Of a DNA stretch of 64,000 nt, positions 27,259-35,838 are shown piece by piece (positions within the stretch are counted from its first letter, which is position 1; each line of letters opens with the position of its first letter). The position numbers and the translations under genes were made by a program. The notes below the pieces were generated by a model that did no database searches, was not told the DNA's origin, and saw only the letters and a program-made list of their open reading frames with translations. This DNA comes from Heliomicrobium undosum (lineage in GTDB: Bacteria; Bacillota; Desulfitobacteriia; Heliobacteriales; Heliobacteriaceae). The stretch covers positions 1-64,000 of the forward strand of contig NZ_WXEY01000014.1 of assembly GCF_009877425.1 (NCBI RefSeq), written 5' to 3'.

Positions 27259-27451
27259 GACACTGGGTGAACATGATAAAAGATGCGGTGAATGCCGTTG
27301 AGGAATAATTAAGGTTTATCGGCTGTTTCCTAACCGGTTTTGAAAAAGCGACTCTGATTTCCGTCAAGCTATCAATTACGATTTTTTCGGTCTTTCGCTC
27401 CCCCTTTCCCCATAAATTGTATTAATCACATCGTTCTAGGGGGCGGAACCA

Positions 27452-27706
27452 TTGGCATATAAGGTTACTTGTCCAAGTTGCGGGAGCAGGACCTATCGAA
27501 GCCGGGGCGATTATTGTCAATGCTCTCAGTGCAATATCGTCGGTTGGGAATGGAATCGCCCGCCCGATGGTGAAAAAGATGAGCAGGGATTGAAATGCCC
27601 TGATTGCGGATATGACGGTTTCCATCGTGTTGTGACCGTAGGCTTCCGATTCAGTGTCTATCGTTGCTCCGCCTGTCTGTACACGTTGATGAAACCGGGC
27701 GAATGA
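27452..27706 (+). CDS. Small double zinc-ribbon protein
   Basis: An 84-residue protein with two zinc-ribbon-like units: CPSC with CQCSQC in the first half and CPDC with CSAC in the second. Such ribbons usually bind Zn and mediate nucleic-acid or protein contacts. The start is TTG with AGGGGGCGG before it. No neighbour gives a function. It is flanked by gaps of about 145 and 110 bases without other genes. Confidence 0.65.
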   Translation: MAYKVTCPSCGSRTYRSRGDYCQCSQCNIVGWEWNRPPDGEKDEQGLKCPDCGYDGFHRVVTVGFRFSVYRCSACLYTLMKPGE

Positions 27707-27817
27707 GAAATGAAAAAGCGACATGGTAGAGCCGACCGGTTGTGGTTGGCTCTTGTCATGTCGCTACAGGGGACCTCTTACTCATCACGGGCTGAAGGCC
27801 GTCAGGAATTTGTCTCT

Positions 27818-28675
27818 TTACGCCCCTTGGACGATGCGTCCGTCGGTGCCGATGACGACGATCTGCCAGGGGATGATCTTGCCGCTGGCGGCAAGGGCTT
27901 TTTTCACGGCGTTGACGATCCCGCCGCAGCAGGGGACTTCCATCCGGAGCACCGTCAGGCTCTCGATCTCATGGGTGGCCAGGATCTCTGTCAGTTTTTC
28001 GGCGTAGTCGATGTCATCCAGCTTCGGGCAGCCGATCAGGGTGATCTTGTTCTTCATGAAGTCCTGGTGAATCCCGGCGTAGGCGAAGGCGGTGCAGTCG
28101 GCGGCGATGAGCAGGCGGCAGTTGTCAAAGTAGGGCGCCCGCGGCGAGACGAGCTTTAACTGGCAGGGCCACTGGCCCAGTTGCGATTCGGCGACGACGC
28201 CCGAGCCGATTCCGGCGTTGGCGCCCGCGCCGGCAACGGCACGGCCGGCACCAGCACCAGGAGAAGGGGCGCCTTCCGCGCTGGGCGATCTCTCGATTAC
28301 CCGCGCCTTCATGCCGGGACAGCCGAAGGGAGCGGGGGATGCAGCGGGAGCGGAAGCAGGAGTGGCAGTAACGGCGGCGGATGCGGAAGCGCAGGCATGA
28401 GCGTTAACAGCAGGAGCAGCCTCAGCGACGTGCTTCAGTTCTTCCATGCGCTTTTTCACGGCCACTTCGTCAAAAGGGTCCGCTTCCCGCTCTACGAGCG
28501 TGATGGCGTCGGTGGGACACTCGGGGAGGCAGTCGCCGAGGCCGTCGCAGTAGGCGTCGGAGACCAATTTGGCCTTGCCGTTGATCAGTTGCAGGGCGCC
28601 TTCGTGGCAGGCGGAGATGCAGAGCCCGCAGCCGTTGCATTTTTCCTCGTTGATGGTGACGATTTTGCGTTTCAT
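27818..28675 (-). CDS. Dicluster 4Fe-4S ferredoxin-domain protein with C-terminal cysteine domain
   Basis: A 285-residue protein. Residues 1-65 are a two-[4Fe-4S] ferredoxin (CNGCGLCISACH, then CDGLGDCLPECP). A long Ala/Pro/Gly-rich linker at about 95-165 leads to a C-terminal domain with conserved Cys residues (AADCTAF, IGCPK, VPCCGG). This architecture is common in anaerobes and often sits beside a Crp/Fnr regulator and hybrid-cluster protein genes; here the regulator is divergent, 132 bases away, but no hcp gene is in the window. It is likely redox or nitrosative-stress linked. The linker may vary in length because its DNA is repetitive. Confidence 0.8.
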   Translation of the reverse strand: MKRKIVTINEEKCNGCGLCISACHEGALQLINGKAKLVSDAYCDGLGDCLPECPTDAITLVEREADPFDEVAVKKRMEELKHVAEAAPAVNAHACASASAAVTATPASAPAASPAPFGCPGMKARVIERSPSAEGAPSPGAGAGRAVAGAGANAGIGSGVVAESQLGQWPCQLKLVSPRAPYFDNCRLLIAADCTAFAYAGIHQDFMKNKITLIGCPKLDDIDYAEKLTEILATHEIESLTVLRMEVPCCGGIVNAVKKALAASGKIIPWQIVVIGTDGRIVQGA

Positions 28676-28741
28676 ATCTTTTATCCTCCTTCGGATTGGT
28701 TTGCCTTCGCATGTTCACTATAATAAAATTGGACAAAAAAA

Positions 28742-28761
28742 TCGGTAGCCATGGCTACCGA
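28742..28761. promoter_or_regulatory. 20-bp perfect palindrome between ferredoxin and regulator genes
   Basis: TCGGTAGCCATGGCTACCGA is self-complementary. On the minus strand a TATTAT -10 at 28720-28725 puts the palindrome centre near -40 of the ferredoxin transcript, the classical class II Crp/Fnr position. It is the obvious candidate binding site for the divergent regulator. Confidence 0.6.
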
Positions 28762-28807
28762 AAACACACGCGAAGGAATGTGCAAAAACACGCAAAGGAA
28801 TGAGCCC

Positions 28808-29500
28808 ATGGACAGGGAAGATACGCGCCTCCTGGCCGCGTGCCCGCTTTTCGACGGCCTGGAGCCTGCCGTGGTGAAGGAAATGCTGGTATGCCTGGAG
28901 CCGAGGATCAATAAGTACAAAAAGAGTGACACCATCGCCTTCGCGGGGGAAGCCTTTGACAGCATTGGCATCTTGCTCAAGGGGGAAGCCCAGGTGATCA
29001 AGGAAACGGCGGCAGGCCACCGGTCGATGATGGCCGTGATCTGCCCTGGCGGCCTCTTTGGCGAGATCGTCGTCTTTTCCGGCAATGCCGCATGGCCGGC
29101 CACCGTCATCGCCCAGGAGGAAAGCCAGGTCCTCTTCATCCCCCGGCGCAAGCTGGTCGGGCAGTGTGAACGCAGTTGCGCCTGGCACCGGGCGATCATC
29201 CAGAACATGCTCCGCATCATCTCCGAGAAGGCCATGATGCTGAATAAAAAAGTGGAGTACCTGTCCATCAAGAGCATGCGGGGGAAGTTGAGCACCTTCT
29301 TTTTAGAGCAGCACAAAAAATCCGGCGCCGCCACCTTCCGCCTGCCCATGAAGCGGAACGAACTGGCCGACTTCCTGAACGTGTCCCGGCCGTCCATGTC
29401 CAGGGAGATGGCGCGCATGCGCGAAGAAGGCCTGATCGATTTTCATCTGGAGACGGTGCGGATCATCGATGTGGAGCGATTGAGGGAGACAGCAGAGTAA
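28808..29500 (+). CDS. Crp/Fnr-family transcription regulator
   Basis: A 230-residue regulator: N-terminal cNMP-type sensor domain (residues 1-125, with GGLFGEIVVFSGNAAWPATV), a dimerisation helix, and a C-terminal winged helix with LADFLNVSRPSMSREMARMREEGLI as recognition region. It lacks the N-terminal cysteine set of FNR, so it is not an obvious [4Fe-4S] oxygen sensor. ATG 28808 is chosen for its AAAGGA at the right spacing; an upstream ATG at 28751 falls inside the palindrome. It is divergent from the dicluster ferredoxin gene, which it probably controls. Confidence 0.88.
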   Translation: MDREDTRLLAACPLFDGLEPAVVKEMLVCLEPRINKYKKSDTIAFAGEAFDSIGILLKGEAQVIKETAAGHRSMMAVICPGGLFGEIVVFSGNAAWPATVIAQEESQVLFIPRRKLVGQCERSCAWHRAIIQNMLRIISEKAMMLNKKVEYLSIKSMRGKLSTFFLEQHKKSGAATFRLPMKRNELADFLNVSRPSMSREMARMREEGLIDFHLETVRIIDVERLRETAE

Positions 29501-29689
29501 AGAGGGTGTGTTCCAAACAGAAACGCGGCTGCCGGGAGCATCCCCTTTGCCAAACCATACATGGAGGAGCAGATAAGCGTTTGCCGCCGAAATCGCTCTT
29601 CCAAATAAATTTTCTCTTTTTCAGTAAAACTAGAAGGAATTTTCTGAATTTTGAAGAAAATCTATCTCCATCTTGATGGAGGTGATGCC

Positions 29690-30091
29690 ATGTACGAGCA
29701 ACAAGCGATTCCTATGGTGGTGCGGGCGCCCTCGGCCAGTCATCCGCCGATCCCCCATGGTCTGGTCGAGGCCGCCGCTTGGGGGCCCGACACAGGCGCG
29801 TCGAGTCCGACCAACCCCGTGATCCGGTGGGGTCTATACACCTACTGGGTGTACAACCTGGTTGACCGGTATGGCATGGGCATCGTCGCCTATGACGAAG
29901 CGGGAAATATCGTCGGGCAATGGGAAAAGCCGGGCGCGAGTCACATCTGGCAGATTACAGTGGAAGCGGACACCCAGCGGGTCGTCTTCTGGGGGCAGAG
30001 CAACTACCGGATTGTTATGCGCTGGCATGAACTGTTCATCCCTTCCCTTGCTGTTTCTCCTCCGGAGCACGCTTTTCTTTCCGCGAACTGA
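29690..30091 (+). CDS. Small protein of unknown function, probably beta-rich
   Basis: A 133-residue protein I do not recognise. The central 80 residues alternate aromatic and polar residues (YWVYNLVDRYGMGIVAYDEAG, VVFWGQSNYRIVM), as in small beta-sandwich or lectin-like domains, with no signal peptide or membrane helix. GGAGGTGATGCC precedes the ATG. A strong terminator follows, so it is likely a single-gene unit. The 190-base gap before it shows nothing evident. Confidence 0.6.
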   Translation: MYEQQAIPMVVRAPSASHPPIPHGLVEAAAWGPDTGASSPTNPVIRWGLYTYWVYNLVDRYGMGIVAYDEAGNIVGQWEKPGASHIWQITVEADTQRVVFWGQSNYRIVMRWHELFIPSLAVSPPEHAFLSAN

Positions 30092-30108
30092 AAACCGCAG
30101 GATCCAAG

Positions 30109-30141
30109 GTAACCCGGCGATTTCCGCCGGGCTACTTTTTT
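30109..30141 (+). terminator. Intrinsic terminator
   Basis: GTAACCCGGCG (30109-30119) pairs with CGCCGGGCTAC (30125-30135) with one mismatch, followed by TTTTTT. Confidence 0.9.
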
Positions 30142-30192
30142 CCCATTTACGAAAAATAGCCTTTTTATTACAGGGGAATATATTTTTGTAAC

Positions 30193-30224
30193 AAAAGCGC
30201 TGGTTTCAAAACCGGCGCTTTTTG
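30193..30224 (+). terminator. Second hairpin terminator, possibly bidirectional
   Basis: A stem of AAAGCGC and GGTTT with their complements, one mismatch, is followed by TTTTTG. No gene lies between it and the terminator at 30109. Confidence 0.6.
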
Positions 30225-30415
30225 TATGTACGCTGTCGTCAAACGTCTCAAAGGAAGTGCCAAACGCATCTCCGAAAAAACTTTTCCAGAGTTTAAGCAT
30301 ATGATATAAAAAATGTACATTGTATGGTAAATGATGATCTTTTTCGGTACAATCATTGTAGGACAGGGGTCCCATGCATTCATAGACAGAGGCAGCCTGG
30401 AGAGGAGCATCCGGG

Positions 30416-31438
30416 ATGGATTACAAAACCCTGAAAAAGGAAGCGCTCGTTGCCTTATTGATCCAACGGGACCGTACGATTGAGGAATTGCACAAAGAAA
30501 AAAACAACGCCCATAGCCTGCTGGACAGGTTGCGTGAGGGCGTGAACGCCCTTCAGCTAAGCGAGGCGCGGCTACAGGCGATCATCCGTTCCACGCCTGT
30601 AGGGATATGCGTCACCAATGAGCAGGGAATCTTTGAGTCGGTCAATCCGGCCTACTGTTCCCTCTACCAGTATGACGAAAAAGAACTGGTCGGGCAGCAC
30701 TTCGGCCTTGTCTGTGACGACACATCGAGAGATATCCTGGAGGAACTCCATGAACGATTTATCCGGGAAGGCCGGGAGCTTCGCGGCGAATGGGACGTGC
30801 GGCGCAAAGACGGGGCGAAGATGACCATCTTGGCCGATGCGACGCGGATCAAAGGTCAAGACGGACGGCTGAAAAAGGTGACCTTTGTCGTGGATATTAC
30901 AGAGCGAAAGCGCATCGAGCAGGAATTAACGGAGACAAACGCCTTGCTGCGCAAGCAGGCAGTCACCGACGGACTGACAGGGCTTTTCAACCACAAAGCG
31001 ATTTACAGCCGCTTGGAGACGGAGATATGCCGCGCCCAGCAGCAGCAAAGGGACCTATCTGTCCTCATGCTCGATGTGGATCACTTCAAACGGGTGAATG
31101 ATTCCTTTGGACATCAAAAAGGCGATGCCCTGCTGGCGGCCATCGCCTCGGAGATACGGTCTTGTCTTCAACAAACAGATATGGCAGGCCGCTACGGCGG
31201 CGAGGAGTTTTTAGTGATCTTTCCCGGTATCGGCCTGACCGGCGCTTATGGGGTTGCCGAGCGAATCCGGGAAAAGGTGCAGGCGCTTATCGTGGAGCCG
31301 ATAAAGGGCGTCACGATAAGCGGCGGTCTCGCCCAGTATGCCGGTGAAACCCCCGTCCGGCTGGTGGAGAAGGCCGATCAACAACTCTATCTGGCGAAAA
31401 GGGCCGGGCGCAACCGGATCGAACCCAACGTATTGTAA
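30416..31438 (+). CDS. PAS-GGDEF diguanylate cyclase
   Basis: A 340-residue cytoplasmic enzyme predicted to make cyclic di-GMP from two GTP. A short N-terminal coiled coil is followed by a PAS domain (about residues 50-170, ending DITERKRIEQEL) and a GGDEF domain with an intact GGEEF active site (RYGGEEFLVIFPG, about residue 262). The RxxD inhibitory site expected a few residues before GGEEF reads QQTD, so product inhibition by the usual I-site is probably missing. It has no membrane segment. It is followed after 15 bases by a chemoreceptor gene, suggesting one transcript that links c-di-GMP to chemotaxis. Confidence 0.92.
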   Translation: MDYKTLKKEALVALLIQRDRTIEELHKEKNNAHSLLDRLREGVNALQLSEARLQAIIRSTPVGICVTNEQGIFESVNPAYCSLYQYDEKELVGQHFGLVCDDTSRDILEELHERFIREGRELRGEWDVRRKDGAKMTILADATRIKGQDGRLKKVTFVVDITERKRIEQELTETNALLRKQAVTDGLTGLFNHKAIYSRLETEICRAQQQQRDLSVLMLDVDHFKRVNDSFGHQKGDALLAAIASEIRSCLQQTDMAGRYGGEEFLVIFPGIGLTGAYGVAERIREKVQALIVEPIKGVTISGGLAQYAGETPVRLVEKADQQLYLAKRAGRNRIEPNVL

Positions 31439-31453
31439 GAAAGAGGGAATGGC

Positions 31454-33394
31454 ATGTCGATTCGAAAACAGCTCCTTTTTTGGCTGGTCCTGTTTGCGTT
31501 GTTGCCTGTCTTGCTCGGAAGCGGGTTGAGTTATTACTCTGTCAACAAGAGCCTAGGAGAGATCGAACGGGAGCAGGTTTTCTTTGCCGGCGAATCTACG
31601 ATGAATACGCTGAGCGTCCTGGTAGAACAGGTGGAAACGGCTGTAAAAACCTATGCTTTTTGGGACGAAGCCAACGAGAATGTGAACGATAAGGAAACGG
31701 AATGGATAAAAAAGGAAATTATCGATGGCTCAAAAAATGATTTTGAGATTGATTTCGGCGTTGTGACTGATCTGTCTGGAGATGTCCTCGATTCCTTCGG
31801 CAAGGAAACCTTTACAGGAGACGTCCGCAAACATCCGGTCTTGAAGAAGGTGATGGCCGGAGAAAAACTGGTAACCGGTTTTTATCAGGGAGAGCAGGGG
31901 CTGGCCCTGATCGGAGCGGCCAAGGTACTGGGGTCAAAGGGGCAGGGAGAACCGGTAGGTTATCTGATCTTCGGAAAATACGTGGCAGCCGGTCATCTGG
32001 AGACGGTGAAAAAACTGGTCGGCGCCGATATCACCCTCTTTTCGGAAACGGGAAAAGAGACCTTGACAACCGATAAGCGGTTGTCCGGCGATCAGCGGCT
32101 TGATGAGGAAGTGAGCAAGCGACAGGTGGAGGGAACCTACTACCTGAGCACACACCGTTCCCTGGCCGATATCAACGGGAACAAAGTCGCCCAGGTGGCG
32201 GTGACAATCCCGGTGACGGCCAGCGTACAAACGGCGCAGGATATGAAATTGGTCACCGTCGGTACGCTACTGGTGAGCCTCCTCGTCGCCCTTGTCGTCG
32301 GGACGGTCACCTCGGGACGGTTGGCCGGACCGATCACCGCCACGGCGGAATTGCTCCGGACCATCGCCAGCGGTGATCTGCGCCCGCGTTCCGTTGATAT
32401 TCAGGGCCAAGGCGAGATAAAGACCCTCCTCGACGCCTACCGGACGATGGCGGAGAACCTGCGCGCACTGATCCTGGGCGCCAACACCAGCGCTGACGAG
32501 GTCGCCCAATCGTCCAACCTGCTGAAGGTAAACATGAGCGATATCGAAAAAGCCACCGAAGAGATCACCAACGGCGTCCAGGAGATCGCCTCCTTTTCCC
32601 AAGCGGTGGCGGAAACGGCGGAGCGCTCCGTCCATGTGGTGACGGGCATCCAAACCAACATCCAAACCATGATTCATGAATTCGATGAGACGCGGATCGT
32701 TTCCCGGAAGGCGGCGGAATCGGCCCAAGACGGCGCCCAGGTCATCCACCAGGTGGCGTCCCACATGGAACGTCTCCTGAAAAAATCCGTCGAAACGGAA
32801 CAGACCGTCAACAGCCTTGGTGAGAACTCACAAAAAATCAGTCAGATTATCGGCGCGATCACCGGGATCGCATCGCAAACAAACCTGCTGGCCTTGAATG
32901 CGGCCATCGAGGCAGCGCGGGCAGGCGAACAGGGACGTGGTTTCGCCGTGGTCGCCGAGGAGGTTCGCAAGCTGGCCGAGGAATCGGCTTCCGCCGCGGC
33001 TGAGATTCAGCGTATCGTTCAACGGGTTTGTGAAGGAACGGAGGAATCGATCCGGGCCATCACCGAAGAGGCCGAGGTGGTCCGGGAAGGTTCCGCGCTG
33101 ATCGCAAAATCGGGACAGGTCTTCGCGGAGATCGAGCGGATATCGACCCACGTGGCAGGCAATGTGGAAACCATCGCGACCCAGACGGCGCAGCTATGTG
33201 GGCAGAGCGAAGAGGTGTTGCGTCAGGTGGCTGTCGTGAAAGAAAATATCCTGACCGTCACGGTGAATGCACAGGTTATCGCCTCTGCATCGGAGGAACA
33301 ACTGGCATCGGTTCACGAGGGAACAGACTCAGCCGCCATGTTGGATTCGATGGCGCAGCGGCTCAAAGCCTTGACCGGGCAGTTTACCCTGTAG
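31454..33394 (+). CDS. Methyl-accepting chemotaxis protein with CHASE4-like sensor
   Basis: A 646-residue receptor: membrane helix at residues 8-30, an extracytoplasmic sensor with the [11 protein letters not shown] and [12 protein letters not shown] patterns of CHASE4 domains, a second helix at about 262-284, HAMP, then the signalling domain with [22 protein letters not shown] at about 472-494. CHASE4 ligands are mostly unknown. The ATG is preceded by AGAGGG. It lies close behind the diguanylate cyclase and both end at a clear terminator, so they form a two-gene operon. Confidence 0.92.
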   Translation: MSIRKQLLFWLVLFALLPVLLGSGLSYYSVNKSLGEIEREQVFFAGESTMNTLSVLVEQVETAVKTYAFWDEANENVNDKETEWIKKEIIDGSKNDFEIDFGVVTDLSGDVLDSFGKETFTGDVRKHPVLKKVMAGEKLVTGFYQGEQGLALIGAAKVLGSKGQGEPVGYLIFGKYVAAGHLETVKKLVGADITLFSETGKETLTTDKRLSGDQRLDEEVSKRQVEGTYYLSTHRSLADINGNKVAQVAVTIPVTASVQTAQDMKLVTVGTLLVSLLVALVVGTVTSGRLAGPITATAELLRTIASGDLRPRSVDIQGQGEIKTLLDAYRTMAENLRALILGANTSADEVAQSSNLLKVNMSDIEKATEEITNGVQEIASFSQAVAETAERSVHVVTGIQTNIQTMIHEFDETRIVSRKAAESAQDGAQVIHQVASHMERLLKKSVETEQTVNSLGENSQKISQIIGAITGIASQTNLLALNAAIEAARAGEQGRGFAVVAEEVRKLAEESASAAAEIQRIVQRVCEGTEESIRAITEEAEVVREGSALIAKSGQVFAEIERISTHVAGNVETIATQTAQLCGQSEEVLRQVAVVKENILTVTVNAQVIASASEEQLASVHEGTDSAAMLDSMAQRLKALTGQFTL

Positions 33395-33411
33395 CGTATC
33401 CGAGTTCGGAC

Positions 33412-33442
33412 GCCGGAAGAAATGGCTTCTTCCGGCTTTTCT
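33412..33442 (+). terminator. Intrinsic terminator of the GGDEF-chemoreceptor operon
   Basis: A perfect 10-bp stem, GCCGGAAGAA with TTCTTCCGGC, is followed by TTTTCTT. Confidence 0.9.
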
Positions 33443-33556
33443 TGCATCTAATTTTTTTCGAAAAATTAAGATATATGCAACGAAATCTGTATTATAATAT
33501 GGTTGGTATCCAATTTTTTCATGAAAAGATGATTAATATCAGGGAGGATGAGGGGG

Positions 33557-35230
33557 ATGCAGGACGATCAGTTCATAATCAGATGCGATCAGGCGTCGAA
33601 CTGTTGTTTTCATCACCCATCCCCTGTGGCAGAAGAAGAACGGCAGGCTGTTGTTCCATCGGGCCGCGCTCCCAAGCAGGTTCAAAAATCCTGCCGGAAG
33701 GAAGACTGCCTGAAAGTCCTCGTGAAACTGAACCAGTTGTGGGACGCCGATCAACAGGAGATCCGCACATTTGTGCTCGATGAAGCGGTCCGGCTCACGG
33801 GAAGCGAATTGGGGTGGCTGGGGTTTGTACATGATGACGATTCCCAAATCGTGATTCGCTCCTGGTCGCGCCATGTCCCAGAGAAATGCGCCCTCTTCGG
33901 ATGCGGTGATACGTTTTCCATTCAGGGAGGAGGCTTTTGGGCCGAAGCCATTCGCCGGCGTCAACCCATTATCGAAAACCGCTACAGGATGGACATCGGG
34001 ATGGCCAAGGGATGCCCCAAAGACCATGTGGACATTGAGCGCATCCTGGCCGTTCCCATTATCCAAGGGGATAGGGTGATTTTATTGGCGCTCTTGGTCA
34101 ACAAAGCCACCGACTACGATGAAACCGATATCGATCAGGTGTGCCTGTTGATTGACGGCATGTGGAAGGCGATTCAACGCAAGGGCGCCCAGGACGCTCT
34201 GCGGCTTTCGGAAGAGCGTTTCGGCAAAGCCTTCAACCTGAGTCCCAGCATCATGTCGATCAAAGACTTGCAGTGCCGTCGCTATGTCGATGTAAACGAG
34301 AGCTTCGTTCGCGTCATCGGCTATCGCCGCGAAGAGATCATCGGTCGCACGGCGGAAGAACTGGGCATCTGGGCCGACGAAGCCAAGTTGGTCGATATCC
34401 TGCTGAAAAATGGCGCCACCAAAAGTATGGAGATCATCATTCGCACCCGCTCCGGCGAGGAACGGACAGGGCTCATGTCGATGGAACTCATGCAATTGGA
34501 AGGGCGGGAGTATATCCTGACGGTGACCAACGATATCACCGAACAGCGGCGTCTGGAAAAGGAACTGCAGCGGTTGGACCGGCTGAACCTGGTGGGACAA
34601 CTGGCCAGCGCTTTCGGACACGAGATCCGCAATCCCTTGCAGACGGTGCGCGGTTTTCTTCAGATCCTGCAGCGAAAAGCCCAGCACCGTGATGACGACG
34701 AACACTTTGCGTTGATGATATCCGAACTGGACCGCGCCAATCAGATCATCACCGAGTATTTGACCCTGTCTCGGAAAAAGGCGGACCGTTTTGCCCGGAA
34801 TAATTTAAACGAGGTTGTGCAAAAACTGGCGCCCCTTCTGGAGGCGCAAGCTTTCAACGTCAATAAGGACATCCGGTTCGACCTTGCGCCTGCGCCAGAC
34901 GTCTGGATGGATGAAAAACAAATCCGCCAGTTGATCCTCAATCTGTTGAACAATGGCCTAGAGGCCATGGCGCCGCGACAGTTGATCACCATCCGCACTG
35001 GCGTCACCGGCAATCGGGTCATCCTTTCCGTGGAGGATCAGGGGACGGGAATTTCGCCAGAAATCCTGAACAAGTTGGGAACCCCTTTTGTGACCAGCAA
35101 GAGTGATGGCACCGGCCTTGGTTTGGCTGTCTGTTATGGCATCGTGGAGAACCATAAGGCGGAGTTGGATGTGCAGACAGGCGGCGGGGGGACTGTCTTT
35201 TCCGTTCTCTTTCCCGCGCTGGAGGCCTAA
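33557..35230 (+). CDS. GAF-PAS sensor histidine kinase
   Basis: A 557-residue soluble kinase: a GAF-like domain at about residues 60-210, a PAS domain at about 215-330 (ending VTNDITEQRRLEKEL), a HisKA dimerisation domain with the phospho-acceptor in GHEIRNPLQTVRG (about residue 358), and an HATPase domain with the N box (LNNGLEAM) and G boxes (DQGTGIS, GTGLGLAV). No membrane helix, so it senses an intracellular signal. No response regulator is adjacent. ATG 33557 has GGGAGG 10 bases before it; an ATG three codons earlier is too close to it. Confidence 0.92.
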   Translation: MQDDQFIIRCDQASNCCFHHPSPVAEEERQAVVPSGRAPKQVQKSCRKEDCLKVLVKLNQLWDADQQEIRTFVLDEAVRLTGSELGWLGFVHDDDSQIVIRSWSRHVPEKCALFGCGDTFSIQGGGFWAEAIRRRQPIIENRYRMDIGMAKGCPKDHVDIERILAVPIIQGDRVILLALLVNKATDYDETDIDQVCLLIDGMWKAIQRKGAQDALRLSEERFGKAFNLSPSIMSIKDLQCRRYVDVNESFVRVIGYRREEIIGRTAEELGIWADEAKLVDILLKNGATKSMEIIIRTRSGEERTGLMSMELMQLEGREYILTVTNDITEQRRLEKELQRLDRLNLVGQLASAFGHEIRNPLQTVRGFLQILQRKAQHRDDDEHFALMISELDRANQIITEYLTLSRKKADRFARNNLNEVVQKLAPLLEAQAFNVNKDIRFDLAPAPDVWMDEKQIRQLILNLLNNGLEAMAPRQLITIRTGVTGNRVILSVEDQGTGISPEILNKLGTPFVTSKSDGTGLGLAVCYGIVENHKAELDVQTGGGGTVFSVLFPALEA

Positions 35231-35355
35231 TCCCCTTGCCGCGTCCGCTTACGGGGGAGGGGCACCCCGCGACCATTCCAGATGACCAGGCGCGCATCTC
35301 TTGAAGAAGGACTGTCGCTCCGGTTAATTTTCTTTTGCTTTTGTTCTTGCAAGGA

Positions 35356-35383
35356 TTGACATTTGCAAAATACGTAATAATAT
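35356..35383 (+). promoter_or_regulatory. Promoter of spoVG
   Basis: TTGACA, a 16-base spacer and TAATAT lie about 40 bases upstream of the GTG. An overlapping AAGGATT-(14)-ACGTAAT arrangement resembles a sigma-H promoter, the class that drives spoVG in Bacillus. Confidence 0.6.
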
Positions 35384-35419
35384 AAGGTTAGGTCAACTTT
35401 TGAAGAGGGTGTTTCGAAC

Positions 35420-35716
35420 GTGAAGATCACAGACATTCGGATTCGCAAACTGTATGTGGACAGCAAGATAAAAGCTATCTTCTCAGTGACTTTCGATAAC
35501 GCCTTTGTCGTCCACGACGTCAAGGTGGTGGAAGGTCCCAATGGACTGATCGTGGCCATGCCCAGCCGCAAGCGGCCCGATGGCAAGTACTGCGATATTT
35601 TCCACCCCATCTCCGCCGATGCCAGAGAGGTCGTCTCTTCAGCCATCATGGCGGCCTACAACGAAGCGGTGGCGCAAGCCAGCCAGGACGGCGTTACGGC
35701 AGACGTTACGGCCTAG
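35420..35716 (+). CDS. spoVG: SpoVG, sporulation/septation RNA-binding regulator
   Basis: A 98-residue protein matching SpoVG over its full length: MKITDIRIRKLY start, VHDVKVVEGPNGLIVAMPSR core and DIFHPI segment. SpoVG is a small dimeric nucleic-acid-binding protein affecting asymmetric septation and gene expression at the onset of sporulation. The start is GTG with AAGAGGGTG upstream. It has its own promoter and a terminator, so it is a single-gene unit. It supports an endospore-forming host. Confidence 0.96.
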   Translation: MKITDIRIRKLYVDSKIKAIFSVTFDNAFVVHDVKVVEGPNGLIVAMPSRKRPDGKYCDIFHPISADAREVVSSAIMAAYNEAVAQASQDGVTADVTA

Positions 35717-35804
35717 AGCGGCGTCCTTAGTGGAGACGATGGCCTTGCGGCCTGTTTATCGCGGAATTTTTCACCGAATCGAAAGGACATGAACATACAG
35801 AGCC

Positions 35805-35838
35805 AACCGTTGCCTATCGCGCAGCGGTTTTTTCTTTT
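35805..35838 (+). terminator. Terminator after spoVG
   Basis: An AACCGTTGC/GCAGCGGTT stem (one wobble pair) is followed by TTTTTTC. It abuts the end of the convergent gene. Confidence 0.85.

Noticed and set aside
30225-30415. A c-di-GMP riboswitch in the leader of the diguanylate cyclase
   Set aside because: The conserved GEMM core segments could not be found; only scattered partial resemblance.
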